Assembly (NCBI GenBank): GCA_002706095.1
Contig: PAJP01000016.1
Span: 174,395 to 238,394 of the forward strand
DNA: 64,000 bases
Source of the DNA: Methylophaga sp.
GTDB taxonomy: Bacteria > Pseudomonadota > Gammaproteobacteria > Nitrosococcales > Methylophagaceae
Direction: 5' to 3'
The notes under the pieces are model-generated. The model ran no database searches. It saw only the letters and a list, made by a program, of their open reading frames with translations, and was not told where the DNA came from. Positions 39,345-48,032 of the stretch are shown here, piece after piece; the first letter of the stretch is position 1; each line of letters begins with the position of its first letter. Both the position numbers and the translations under genes were made by a program.

Positions 39345-40485
39345 ATTCAGCCTGAATCGTTTTTATCTTATCAAGGCTTTTGATAAATGCATCAACGCAG
39401 TCGGGGTCAAAATGACTGCCAGCTTGGTTTTGTATGTAATCAATAGCCTCTTCAGTACTCCATGGAGCCTTATACGGCCGGGCAGAAACTAATGCATCGA
39501 ATACATCAGCTACGGCTACCACGCGTGCAATGAGGGGGATATCCTGTCCTTTCAGACCATTTGGGTAGCCTTTTCCATCAAAACGTTCATGGTGATTCAA
39601 GGCGATAACGGCACCTGTTTGCATATACCGGGATTGACTGTCAGAAAGGATGGCATGACCAATAGTTGTGTGAGTTTGCATGATCTCCCATTCAAACTCA
39701 TTCAGTGGTCCTGCTTTGAGTAAGATACCGTCTGGAATCCCAATTTTGCCAATATCATGCATCGGAGCCGCGTACTCTAATTCCTCACACTCTTGTTGTG
39801 TAAACACATTCAATGCTGCGGCAATTTCACGTGCGTACTTTGCCATACGAATGACATGGTTGCCTGTTCCTTCATCGCGGTATTCTCCGGCACGGGCTAA
39901 TCTTAATAATGTTTCTTTTTCACGGTCGACGACTTTCTTTGTAGCGATTTCTACCTGTCTGGCCAACCAATCAGCACGATCCTGAATGATCAGATGCTGT
40001 TCTTGCATTTGTAACAGGTTACGGCAGGTTGTTCGACACTCGATTTGGTCAATGGGTCTGGTGAGAAATGCGGTTGTACCGGCTTCAAGCGCCTCATAAC
40101 GCACCGACTTCTCACTCACGACTGTAATCATGACAATGGGAACGGTCTGGCAGTGAGCTAAAGCACGAACCTTTTTGATAAACTCCACACCATTCATGTT
40201 TGGCATGCGGTAATCAGTAATAATGAGATCTGGTTCATGCTCGTTAAGCCAGCGCAGCCCTTCTTCTGGGCTACTCAATGACGTGATATCGATATTTTCT
40301 GCCACCTGCTGAATAACGCGCTCTAGAATGGTACGACCGGTTGATTGATCATCAATGATCAATATCTGCTTTGATTTTTTCAGAATGCTTTGCCTCCTTG
40401 CGTTTGCATATGAACTTTGAATGATGGATTTATCTTGCTGAATCAAGGTAACGGACCTGATTGTCTTTGCTTTTTTATAGTGCAT
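39313..40485 (-). CDS. rpfG: HD-GYP c-di-GMP phosphodiesterase response regulator RpfG
   Basis: 390 residues: receiver (QILIIDDQSTGRTILERV; acceptor in LIITDYRMPNMNG) followed by HD-GYP (MHDIGKIGIPDGILLKAG; HHERFDGKGYPNGLKG). All key HD and GYP residues are present, so c-di-GMP breakdown should be active. It is co-transcribed upstream of rpfC. In the known pathway, DSF lets RpfC phosphorylate RpfG, which lowers c-di-GMP. Confidence 0.92.
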   Translation of the reverse strand: MHYKKAKTIRSVTLIQQDKSIIQSSYANARRQSILKKSKQILIIDDQSTGRTILERVIQQVAENIDITSLSSPEEGLRWLNEHEPDLIITDYRMPNMNGVEFIKKVRALAHCQTVPIVMITVVSEKSVRYEALEAGTTAFLTRPIDQIECRTTCRNLLQMQEQHLIIQDRADWLARQVEIATKKVVDREKETLLRLARAGEYRDEGTGNHVIRMAKYAREIAAALNVFTQQECEELEYAAPMHDIGKIGIPDGILLKAGPLNEFEWEIMQTHTTIGHAILSDSQSRYMQTGAVIALNHHERFDGKGYPNGLKGQDIPLIARVVAVADVFDALVSARPYKAPWSTEEAIDYIQNQAGSHFDPDCVDAFIKSLDKIKTIQAEYADDPYERIT

Positions 40486-40613
40486 CCTGCAGTAAAGCCA
40501 CTAAAAAAATAGCTCACGGAACCTGTAAGCTGACAGTTGGATAGCTATGGCTCATTGAAAACGTCAGTTTGATACATAGCCTAGCCCATTATGCGTATAA
40601 GCCTATTGTTAGT

Positions 40614-41234
40614 CTAGTCGATAATGTTACCTGTATCACGAAACGTCAGGTTATATCGCGTTTGTCCAGTTTGTGGATGATGACCAAGTTTCAGGGGTTG
40701 TATACCATGAAATCGTAAGCGGTCAACGCCACCCCAGATAACCACATCGCCATGTTCGAGTAGATGATAGTTCACTTGGTCACTGCGTTTAAAACCACCA
40801 AACTGGAAAATTGCAGGCACGCCCAGTGATAATGAAACGATAGGTTGTGACAAGTCGTGTTCATCCTTGTCTTGATGTAAGCCCATTCCGACTTTGGGTA
40901 TGTATTGGTTAATCAGACACACATCTGGTTGAAAATGATCAAACCCAACGGATGAAGCCAGCTCCATTGCCAGAGCTTTAAACATCGTCGGCATTGCTGG
41001 CCAAGCTTGATTGGTTAATGGATCAAGACGGCTGTATCGATAACCTTTCTTATCACTTACCCAGCCCCATTCACCACAGTTGGTCATTTTGGCGCCGACA
41101 TAGTGACCTCGTTTTGTCTGCATTTGTCTTAACGGAGATGAGCTGATGATGCGATCGATTTCTGTTAATAGCTCGTCGGCTTGTGTTTTGATTGCTCCTT
41201 TCACAAGGTAGCTTTGATCAGAAATTTTAATCAT
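40614..41234 (-). CDS. alkB: AlkB-type 2-oxoglutarate dioxygenase (DNA repair)
   Basis: 206 residues. Iron ligands are seen in GLHQDKDEHDL (HxD near residue 118) and the distal His in RLRFHGIQPL; the 2-oxoglutarate Arg is in TRYNLTFRDTG near the end. It repairs alkylated bases by oxidative demethylation. This gene lies upstream of and divergent from the riboswitch-controlled exporter. Confidence 0.94.
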   Translation of the reverse strand: MIKISDQSYLVKGAIKTQADELLTEIDRIISSSPLRQMQTKRGHYVGAKMTNCGEWGWVSDKKGYRYSRLDPLTNQAWPAMPTMFKALAMELASSVGFDHFQPDVCLINQYIPKVGMGLHQDKDEHDLSQPIVSLSLGVPAIFQFGGFKRSDQVNYHLLEHGDVVIWGGVDRLRFHGIQPLKLGHHPQTGQTRYNLTFRDTGNIID

Positions 41235-41370
41235 AGAGAGGTAAAGGATTGTGTCGAGCTGTCAGCCGCGGGAATTTCACACCAATAATCAAACGGATGC
41301 GTTCATTTTACTTAATGAATCGGTAAGAAACCTAGTTAAATCATTCTATAAAAGATAGAATATGGAAATC

Positions 41371-41544
41371 GTCTTGGGGGAGTAGTCTACTCACCTACCG
41401 GTGTTTGAAGCTGTCAACATAATTGAACCCTCAAGGTTCATGGCAGTTTCGTACCAGCTTGCTGGTATTGACAAGACCTAAGACAAATAATGATCGCTCA
41501 GGCGGGAGGTCGTTGTTTGTCTTGGTATTGTTATCCCGCCGGAG
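41371..41544 (+). ncRNA. yybP-ykoY manganese riboswitch with expression platform
   Basis: The 5' side has the conserved GGGGAGTAG (41377-41385). Its closing stem P1 is GTCTTG (41371-41376) with CAAGAC (41473-41478). Downstream, AAGACAAA (41481-41488) can pair with TTTGTCTT (41515-41522), and GGCGGGA (41502-41508) with TCCCGCC (41534-41540), the latter directly touching the GGAG ribosome site at 41541. Competing hairpins of this kind can open or hide the start. The family senses Mn2+ and often sits before GDT1/MntP-type exporters. Confidence 0.85.
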
Positions 41545-41551
41545 TTATATC

Positions 41552-42106
41552 ATGGATGCTTTTCTTACCTCTACTTTGACTGTTTCACTTGCTGAAATAG
41601 GCGATAAAACCCAGCTTTTATCCTTAATGTTAGCAGCACGATTTAGTCATAAATCAGCGATCGTTGCTGGTATTCTAGTAGCTACATTATTGAACCATGC
41701 TGCATCAGCCTGGCTTGGCACGTGGCTGGGACAGTATATTCTTGGTCCTACAGGGCAGTGGATACTAGGCTTAAGTTTTATTGTGATGGCTGGTTGGTTA
41801 CTGATTCCAGACAAAGAAGATGATGATGCCATCAAATATCAGAAATATGGCGCTTTTCTTGTTACGACTGGTTTATTTTTTATTGCTGAGATTGGTGACA
41901 AAACACAGGTGGCAACCATTGCTTTAGCGGCAAATTATCAAGATATTGTCATGGTAACGCTGGGAACCACCATCGGGATGCTACTGGCAAATATACCCGT
42001 CGTTTATGCTGGCGAAGCGATGTTGAAGATTATCCCTCTCAAAGTGGCAAGGTGGGTAGCCAGTTTGGTGTTTATGATTATCGGCTTAAGTATCATGCCG
42101 TGGTAA
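41552..42106 (+). CDS. GDT1/TMEM165 family (UPF0016) probable Mn2+ exporter
   Basis: The start at 41552 (MDAFLTSTLTVSLAEIGDKTQ, split) has GGAG 8 bases upstream; longer frames run through the riboswitch. 184 residues with six helices and two copies of the hallmark motif EIGDKTQ (about residues 15-21 and 108-114). Bacterial members export manganese (MneA-type). The upstream yybP-ykoY riboswitch supports this. Confidence 0.92.
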   Translation: MDAFLTSTLTVSLAEIGDKTQLLSLMLAARFSHKSAIVAGILVATLLNHAASAWLGTWLGQYILGPTGQWILGLSFIVMAGWLLIPDKEDDDAIKYQKYGAFLVTTGLFFIAEIGDKTQVATIALAANYQDIVMVTLGTTIGMLLANIPVVYAGEAMLKIIPLKVARWVASLVFMIIGLSIMPW

Positions 42107-42133
42107 AAGCCTGAGATCGTATCAGCGAAATAG

Positions 42134-42159
42134 AGAGCCACATTAATGAATGTGGCTCT
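42134..42159. terminator. Hairpin between exporter gene and chemoreceptor
   Basis: Perfect 11-bp stem agagccacatt / aatgtggctct with a 4-base loop. No good T-run follows, so it may be an RNA-stabilising or weak terminator hairpin between two convergent genes. Confidence 0.55.
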
Positions 42160-42175
42160 GATCATTGAGCTGTAA

Positions 42176-43492
42176 TTAGCGAAGATTTGAGAAGTTTTCT
42201 ACCACTTCAACCACTCTCTGAGCACCACTTCTAATCTGACTTATCGTATTCCCAGCATTGTTAGCTAGCTCTACACCAGACTCTACGCCGGACATACTAC
42301 CTGACATGCTTTTAATCACTGAATCACTCTTGGATTGAATTTTATTAATCATTGTTGCGATTTCAGCTGTCGACTGAGATGTTCTTGTAGCCAGTGAACG
42401 AACTTCATCTGCAACAACAGCAAATCCACGTCCACTGTCACCAGCTCTGGCTGCTTCAATGGCGGCATTCAGAGCAAGTAAATTTGTTTGTTCAGTGATA
42501 TCACTGATCGTTTTGACGATAAATGATATTTGAGCTGTTTCAACACCTAATTGCTCCAATTCTGTTGAGGAGTGACTGAACTGTTGTTTCAGTTGCTCAA
42601 GCTTATCTATGGTTTTGAAAATAATTTCTTCACCTGTGGATGACAGTTTCTCTGTTTCCTGCGAAACCGTATAAGCCGTGTTAGCTGCAGCTTTTTCTTG
42701 CTCAGAACGCCGAACTTTTTCCGTAATGTCAGTTGCAAACTTTATGACACGGTACGGCTTGCCATTACTGTCAAAGATGGAGTTGTAGGTCGCTTCAAGC
42801 CACACCTCTGATTGGTATTTGGTTATCCGTTTAAAGTTATCAGCAACAAAACGACCCTCATTTAAGCTTTCCCAGAATTTCGTGTATTCGGCGCTTTTGA
42901 CATAGTCTGATTCGCAAAAAATCTTATGGTGTTGTCCTTTCACTTCATCAAGTGTATATCCCATAAGATTAAGAAAATTCTGATTCGCATGGGTGATGCG
43001 GCCTTTCATGTCAAACTCAATGATAGCCATTGACCGATCGATTGCGGACAGCAAACTATCATTACTACGAGCATGCTCTACACGCGCGGTGACATCATTC
43101 GCTATCTTAAAAATTTTAACGACGCGATCCTCACTGTCTTTTATTGGGAAATAATTCGCTTCCAGCCAAATATCATGACCATTTTTATGCTTGCGTAATA
43201 CTTCTCCAGAAAAAGATTCACCATTGTTGAGATGTTTCCAAAAGTCTCTATATCTGGAAGATTCAACTTCGGATTTATCACATAGAAGTTGATGGTGCTG
43301 TCCTATCAACTCTGCTGAGGAATAACCTGTCACGCGTGAGAAATTATCGTTCACTTTGGTTATTACTCCCTCAGGAGTAAATTCAATGAATGCCAATGAA
43401 GATTGCATAGCTGTGAACATTTCTAGCAATGGCTGTAACTGTTTTTCCAATGCTGCGTTTTGATCTGCTAATTGTTTTGACTTACCAAACAT
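42176..43492 (-). CDS. Cytoplasmic PAS-PAS chemoreceptor (methyl-accepting chemotaxis protein)
   Basis: The start at 43492 ([10 protein letters not shown]) is favoured; the 13 residues upstream overlap the probable promoter leader. 438 residues: two PAS/PAC domains (about 30-150 and 150-270), then the MCP signalling domain with the invariant hairpin tip [19 protein letters not shown]. No transmembrane helix, so it senses inside the cell, probably redox or energy state. It ends soon after the tip, making a short signalling domain. Confidence 0.92.
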   Translation of the reverse strand: MFGKSKQLADQNAALEKQLQPLLEMFTAMQSSLAFIEFTPEGVITKVNDNFSRVTGYSSAELIGQHHQLLCDKSEVESSRYRDFWKHLNNGESFSGEVLRKHKNGHDIWLEANYFPIKDSEDRVVKIFKIANDVTARVEHARSNDSLLSAIDRSMAIIEFDMKGRITHANQNFLNLMGYTLDEVKGQHHKIFCESDYVKSAEYTKFWESLNEGRFVADNFKRITKYQSEVWLEATYNSIFDSNGKPYRVIKFATDITEKVRRSEQEKAAANTAYTVSQETEKLSSTGEEIIFKTIDKLEQLKQQFSHSSTELEQLGVETAQISFIVKTISDITEQTNLLALNAAIEAARAGDSGRGFAVVADEVRSLATRTSQSTAEIATMINKIQSKSDSVIKSMSGSMSGVESGVELANNAGNTISQIRSGAQRVVEVVENFSNLR

Positions 43493-43539
43493 GATGATAT
43501 CTCTTGTGTGTTGTTCGCAATGTTGTTGCAAACATCATA

Positions 43540-43566
43540 TGTCGGCGGTGATGAAGAAAAGATGAA
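43540..43566 (-). promoter_or_regulatory. Sigma-28 promoter candidate for PAS chemoreceptor
   Basis: Minus strand: TCATCTTT, 11 bases, GCCGACAT. It is a weaker match to TAAAGTTT-N11-GCCGATAA, placed about 48 bp before the start. Confidence 0.5.
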
Positions 43567-43951
43567 TTCGTTACTCGATAAATATGAGCTGCATCACCTT
43601 TCTAAGGAATCAAATAAGTAAAAAGGGAAAATTTGCGAATGAGTCAAAATAATGGGGTGACATTGAAAAAATGCTAGATGCTTCATGGTAGAAAAAGATA
43701 CAGATAGAGGTGAAGCATATTCGGCGCGCTTGAGCAGGTTATTTCAGCAGCTATTGATACCGTATGAGTAGCGCTGCTGAGATAGTTCTGTGTTATGTGC
43801 AAAGTCTCAAATATTGATATGCCGAGCCAATGAGCCCATTGCTTAATAAACTTGTATCTTCATCTACTTTTTGGATGAGTCTGAGGACGCTATCTGCGAT
43901 GCTTTGATGGATTCGATTTTAATAGTGTTTCTGTTTATCTAATTCACTCCT

Positions 43952-44107
43952 AGAGCACGCGTAACAGTGCCCACATAGTAGCAACAGTCAAGATAGCACT
44001 AACTTTGACTGGCTTACTACGCTCAGTAATCCCTTTGAACAAAATCATACTTTTGGACGATATCTTTATTAATTCCAGTTCAGTAATCTGTGAATAACAG
44101 ATTTTTA
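43952..44107 (-). pseudogene. 3'-terminal remnant of an LPS-kinase-like gene
   Basis: The minus strand encodes LFKGITERSKPVKVSAIL and then a hydrophobic end and stop at 43952. This aligns with the last residues of the intact protein at 45021-47339 (LFKKINEINNPVKAVVIF, then hydrophobic tail). The frame is open only back to a TAA near 44110 and has no start or kinase domain. It is therefore a decayed second copy. The rest of 43500-44160 holds no gene I can support. Confidence 0.6.
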
Positions 44108-44164
44108 TGAATATTCATCTGTTTTGAGTTACCCGAAGCTAACTTCATTTATTAAATTTATTCA

Positions 44165-44250
44165 ATACATTAACGCCAAACCTGATGTGAGTCAGGGACG
44201 GAAAACCGACAGCTGTACATTATTGGTATCAGGGCTGGGCTGCATAACAT
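44165..44250 (+). ncRNA. Candidate c-di-GMP-I (GEMM) riboswitch, copy 1
   Basis: The sequence GCCAAACC (44175-44182), then a stem CTGAT/GTCAG capped by a GTGA (GNRA) tetraloop, then GGGACGGAAAACC (44195-44207), and a 3' block ATCAGGGCTGGGCTGCAT. This matches the order in the Vc2 c-di-GMP aptamer: GGCAAACC, GNRA-capped stem, GGGACGCAAAGCC, GGGGTTACC. It ends 12 bp before the start of the PEP-CTERM-like gene, so it can control translation. Confidence 0.72.
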
Positions 44251-44261
44251 GGACATTTCTT

Positions 44262-44756
44262 ATGAAAAAAATAGTGTGGATACTATTCAGTCTGCTTTTA
44301 TTGACGCTATCACATAGCACATGGGCTGCGACTGTCGTTAAAGCTGAGTTTGTTGCTGGATGGCCAGAGTATGATGGTGGAGAGTTTCAGTTTTCTGGAA
44401 ATTTTGTAGGTGAAGATCTGAATAATGACGGTCTCTTGTCTTTCGGAGAGTTTTCCGTATTTAATTGGCGCTCAACATACGAGTCTTTCACCATAGCAGA
44501 CTTGTTTGATACAGGTGATATCATGATTAGTACGCAAGAATGGTTGAATAATGGCATAAGTTGGATTGGGGCCTCCGACTTGGCTTACATCACATGGGAT
44601 GACAGAGGGCAATCAATAAATACTATTCTTAAGGGTGAATATCGCTTTACCTCTTTTGAGGTGTCGGCGGTGCCATTGCCACCAGCAGCCTTGCTATTTG
44701 CTCCTGCGCTACTTGGTTTCATGGGCTTACGTCGCAAAGTAAAGCTCGCTGTTTAA
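44262..44756 (+). CDS. PEP-CTERM-like secreted protein 1
   Basis: The start at 44262 (MKKIVWILFSLLLL) is chosen because the upstream part of the open frame is the riboswitch. 164 residues: signal peptide to about residue 22 (STWA-AT), an acidic middle with an EF-hand-like run DLNNDGLLSFGEF (residues about 48-60), and a C-terminal sorting signal VPLPPAALLFAPALLGFMG followed by LRRK. The C-terminal layout (VPLPA-type, helix, Arg cluster) marks exosortase-processed surface or matrix proteins. No exosortase is in the window. Confidence 0.85.
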   Translation: MKKIVWILFSLLLLTLSHSTWAATVVKAEFVAGWPEYDGGEFQFSGNFVGEDLNNDGLLSFGEFSVFNWRSTYESFTIADLFDTGDIMISTQEWLNNGISWIGASDLAYITWDDRGQSINTILKGEYRFTSFEVSAVPLPPAALLFAPALLGFMGLRRKVKLAV

Positions 44757-44777
44757 CGAGGTAATATTATTTGGAAT

Positions 44778-44808
44778 AATAAAGCCACCATCACATGGTG
44801 GCTTTATT
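44778..44808 (+). terminator. Terminator after PEP-CTERM-like gene 1
   Basis: Perfect 13-bp stem aataaagccacca / tggtggctttatt with loop tcaca, then gtttatt. Confidence 0.85.
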
Positions 44809-45020
44809 GTTTATTTAGTGTTTGATAGTCGTTTTGGTGGCTATTGCTCAACAAAAAAAGCATTTAGTCTACGAGCTTCAGGCTTAGCTGCTGTGCTAAT
44901 GTTTAACTATTGTCGTAATGGCTTGTCTGAATAGAGCGCCCCTCTCTTATAAGTCTCTTTCATAGCACCGCCTATCATGATACTTAGCTTATACAGAGTG
45001 ATTTTATCAATCATTTCCAC

Positions 45021-47339
45021 CTATTCGAAGCCGATGCTCAGTGTCAATGCTGTTACAAATATAAAGATGACAACAGCTTTGACAGGGTTATTAATCTCAT
45101 TAATCTTTTTGAATAGGCGTTTAATCGCTTTTCGCCCGAACTTACGTTTCATACTCACTTTGAAGTCATATAGATAAAACGGGACTTTATAGGTGAAAGT
45201 AAAGTTTTTACTTTTTCGCATACCGCTCAGGTAAATCTCCACAAATCTGTCCCTGCCTTCCGGATGCAGCTTGTATGTAATTCGCGTTAAGTCTGATAGA
45301 CGTTTAGGCATGCTAACTGGGTGGTTGTAGAAGCGTGCTCTATTGATATCAATTAATGTGAACGTCAAGCCAGGCTTTCTTTTCTTAACGAGTATATTGC
45401 CGCCAGCTAAGTCACGGAAAAATACACCTCGAGCATGCATTTGTTGAAGAAATTCTGACAATGCACGATAGATTGTTTCCTCCGCTACTCCCTGATAACT
45501 GTTTGCTCCTTCACGAAGCGCATTGAACATGTCCCGAATATTGAAATCATGATCAACTTTTTCACAAATAAACACATTTTCCAACATGCTTTTGTCACCA
45601 CTTTTTTCAAAGTAAGCAATAGCTCGTGCCGTTGATATATTTCTACGCGATAATTCAGCTGCTGCATTCCAACTTCTACGGGCTTTACTTGGTTTGAAAC
45701 GATCAACGATAAGCTTTTGAACTGCTACCTTAAGTGGTTTCTTTGCTACAACTTCTTCGTCATTAACGCCGGGAACTCTCCAAATGATATTTCGGGCTTT
45801 CCTGAAGGTATTTTCTTTTGTATAAGCGGGAAGTAAATCGGGGTGAAGTTGTTTAACTATCGCCTCAGCATGCATGTCATCCTGAGCGCAGAGCATACCA
45901 ACCCAGCCATTTTCATTGATGGGGAAGTATTGCCCATAACCTGTGTGAGCGAACAGAGAAGTTGTCGTTAAATTGTGGTCTGCAGAAAGTGTCATTTCAT
46001 CAACGCCTTCCCAGAGGAGGAACATCGGTGACTCGTTAACGAAATGTGCTGAGGATCCTAAATCATGACCATCACGATTTTTAAACTCAGCTTTTTGCAA
46101 GTCTGACTCATCATAAAGGTTAGCCAGATCACAAGCTTTACCGTTAATGGTCCATGCGATGTGCACCACGGAGTCGTCTTTTTTAAAGGCATGTATTTCA
46201 ATATTTTTTGTCGTTGCCAGTGCGCCTTTGTATTCAGCACCGGAAATAGCGGCAATGACTTGTTTTAATGCATAGAAAGATGGACGAGCACGGAAGCTTT
46301 CTAATGGACCAATCACGCTGGCGTAATGGGTGATACGTTCAAGCTTAGGATATTGTTCGCTACCATCATCAATTAGCCCCTCTCTTGCGCAGAGTAAAGG
46401 TCCCCAAAATGCTTTCTCTAGCGAACCTGATGCAGCGAGTAAAACAAAATATCGACTCAGATAATCAGCTTGTTTTTGTTCTTTCTCAACTAAAACTCGC
46501 TCGATTCTGGGTAGTGTCCAGAAGGCGGCGGGTGACACAAATCGTGACACGCCATTTTCATCTCCCGCCTTTCTCATTAAACGAGCTTTTTTAACTAAAT
46601 TATATTTAAGTAATTTTGCCCACTTGAAGCCCAGTACACGATGATCATAGCGCTCCGACTCACTAACACGTTCTGTAAATAGGTTATTAGTATGAATGTC
46701 AGGCAACATTGACATGCTACCTAATTCATCGAGGAGTCCAAATGAATAAAAGGGCTCAAAATCAGAAATATTAGGTCCGGCTATTGTGATACCTCTTGCT
46801 TTGAGTTCAGTGTAAGCGATTTTCCAGGCGGCAAAAAAGCCTGGCTTACTGTAGCCAGCCCATCTTCTACGATTGATCGTCGTACCGATCTCTATTGCTG
46901 ATACATCTGAACCAAAATGCTCACAGACTTCTATAAGAAATTGTTGCCATGTGTCCTGTGCGTCCTTGGTCTCCATCTGATGCGCTTGATCAAATGGTTG
47001 AACGAGATGAAGAAGCACATCAAAATCTTCAGCGATGAGTTTTCTGAGTAATCTACCTGCATTACCAGTCACATCACCGTAACTGAGATCAATACGCACT
47101 GACTTGATATTAAGTTCGTGTAGATGATTGATGATGTAATCATCGACGCGAGCATCATCAGATGCAGCGACACCAACGCCAAGAAAGTTTTCAGGCACGA
47201 CATGACCCGCTTGAGGGATGTGACCTTTGCGAAGCAAAAGACCGCCTTTTAAAGTGTGCTTAATTGTTTTTAATAAGAACCTTCCATCCACCATAGAAGG
47301 TATGTTTGCCGCTTCGCTTTTTCTCGGTAAGCCAGTCAT
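45021..47339 (-). CDS. Glycosidase-like / LPS kinase (KdkA/WaaP-like) fusion protein
   Basis: 772 residues. Residues about 45-300 look like a clan-A (beta/alpha)8 glycosidase-type fold (VRIDLSYGD, FDVLLHLVQPFD, IEIGTTINRRRWAGY). Residues about 530-720 are a Kdo/WaaP-type kinase: HARGVFFRDLAGGNILV (catalytic loop near 640) and FTLIDINRARF (metal-binding DFG-like). A C-terminal transmembrane helix covers about 750-770. Where active clan-A enzymes have Asn-Glu, this protein has Thr-Thr (IEIGTT). It probably modifies a lipopolysaccharide or capsule sugar with phosphate; the first domain may only bind sugar. Confidence 0.75.
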   Translation of the reverse strand: MTGLPRKSEAANIPSMVDGRFLLKTIKHTLKGGLLLRKGHIPQAGHVVPENFLGVGVAASDDARVDDYIINHLHELNIKSVRIDLSYGDVTGNAGRLLRKLIAEDFDVLLHLVQPFDQAHQMETKDAQDTWQQFLIEVCEHFGSDVSAIEIGTTINRRRWAGYSKPGFFAAWKIAYTELKARGITIAGPNISDFEPFYSFGLLDELGSMSMLPDIHTNNLFTERVSESERYDHRVLGFKWAKLLKYNLVKKARLMRKAGDENGVSRFVSPAAFWTLPRIERVLVEKEQKQADYLSRYFVLLAASGSLEKAFWGPLLCAREGLIDDGSEQYPKLERITHYASVIGPLESFRARPSFYALKQVIAAISGAEYKGALATTKNIEIHAFKKDDSVVHIAWTINGKACDLANLYDESDLQKAEFKNRDGHDLGSSAHFVNESPMFLLWEGVDEMTLSADHNLTTTSLFAHTGYGQYFPINENGWVGMLCAQDDMHAEAIVKQLHPDLLPAYTKENTFRKARNIIWRVPGVNDEEVVAKKPLKVAVQKLIVDRFKPSKARRSWNAAAELSRRNISTARAIAYFEKSGDKSMLENVFICEKVDHDFNIRDMFNALREGANSYQGVAEETIYRALSEFLQQMHARGVFFRDLAGGNILVKKRKPGLTFTLIDINRARFYNHPVSMPKRLSDLTRITYKLHPEGRDRFVEIYLSGMRKSKNFTFTYKVPFYLYDFKVSMKRKFGRKAIKRLFKKINEINNPVKAVVIFIFVTALTLSIGFE

Positions 47340-47579
47340 TTTCGCTCAATCTTGTTATAAATGCGACAGGAATGTTACACCAGATGGATGAGTGATAACT
47401 ATGATGAATGAGGATGACGTTAAGCTATGCTAAATGCTCAACTACACTAACTGATTGAATTCATAATAACTTAGACGAACAGGTTGATTTCGTTATGCAG
47501 GGTTAAGGTTGACTAAATAGTTGTGGCAGATTGGCAAATTTTTTATATTTTATTGTCAACAGCTTTAATTTTGGGTTGA

Positions 47580-47620
47580 CTAAAAACACATATTACAGAC
47601 TCACGCTACCAGTTGTGGAA
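47580..47620 (-). pseudogene. Autotransporter 3'-end remnant
   Basis: The minus strand reads GSVSL-stop-YVF, which is the C-terminus of the intact autotransporter at 49010-51004 (GSVSLEYVF) with Glu changed to a stop. Only about 40 bp are recognisable. Confidence 0.5.
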
Positions 47621-47647
47621 CGCATACTACCAACTGTTACCTTGCTA

Positions 47648-47757
47648 TCTTATGCTGCATGACCTGGCTTCATGGGCTTAGCTAGCTTAACTAACAAGAA
47701 GCTAATTGATAAACAAGGTTTAAATATTAAAGCCGAGATAATACGGCAGCTTTTTAT
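47648..47757 (+). pseudogene. Remnant of a PEP-CTERM-like gene end with its terminator
   Basis: The plus strand reads YAA-stop-PGFMGLASLT, matching FAPALLGFMGLRRRT of the intact gene at 48132-48770. A degenerate hairpin (aaagccg / cggcagcttt, 47729-47753) is in the place of that gene's terminator. The exact 24-bp repeat at 47762-47785 follows. Confidence 0.55.
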
Positions 47758-47761
47758 TTGC

Positions 47762-47785
47762 ATTGCTCACACTTCGTTGCAGATT
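47762..47785 (+). repeat. Direct repeat, copy A
   Basis: 24 bp (attgctcacacttcgttgc plus agatt) identical to 48829-48852. Each copy follows a PEP-CTERM-like gene terminator and precedes a tRNA 5' fragment by about 65-75 bp. Confidence 0.85.
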
Positions 47786-47830
47786 AGCAACTAAACAACA
47801 TACGGTTTTCGAGCTTCAAACTTATCACTG

Positions 47831-47880
47831 TTATAATGCCCGACCATTGCCCCCCGATAGCTCAGCTGGATAGAGCATTG
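47831..47880 (+). pseudogene. tRNA 5'-half fragment A with promoter box
   Basis: TTATAAT (47831-47837) and then about 30 bases of tRNA 5' half with ATAGCTCAGCTGGATAGAGC (47857-47876; D-arm). The sequence breaks off in the anticodon stem. The same promoter box plus D-arm is in the intact tRNA-Arg at 51532. No anticodon or T-arm follows. Confidence 0.75.
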
Positions 47881-48001
47881 AATATTTATCTGTCTACAAT
47901 GAGAAAAATAGGGCGGAGAATCCATTATTAGCTCTGATAATTAATATCAAAAATTTATTAATTAGTACCGAAGTACAATAGTTTTAATGAAGATCTAGTG
48001 T

Positions 48002-48030
48002 GAGAATGATTGAGTGATTAAATCATTCTC
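48002..48030 (+). other. Perfect hairpin before riboswitch copy 2
   Basis: Stem gagaatgatt / aatcattctc with a 9-base loop, followed by ttatta. It could end upstream transcription or be part of the leader of the next gene. 47340-47570 and 47886-48001 show no gene I can support. Confidence 0.5.
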
Positions 48031-48032
48031 TT

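Noticed and set aside
41423..41551. N-terminal extension of the GDT1-type exporter
   Set aside because: It is the riboswitch and its expression platform; the family start and ribosome site are at 41552.
44124..44261. N-terminal extension of PEP-CTERM-like protein 1
   Set aside because: The open frame runs through the riboswitch; the true signal peptide starts at 44262.
48002..48030. Riboswitch P1 extension
   Set aside because: The hairpin is closed on itself and lies before the aptamer, so it is listed separately.
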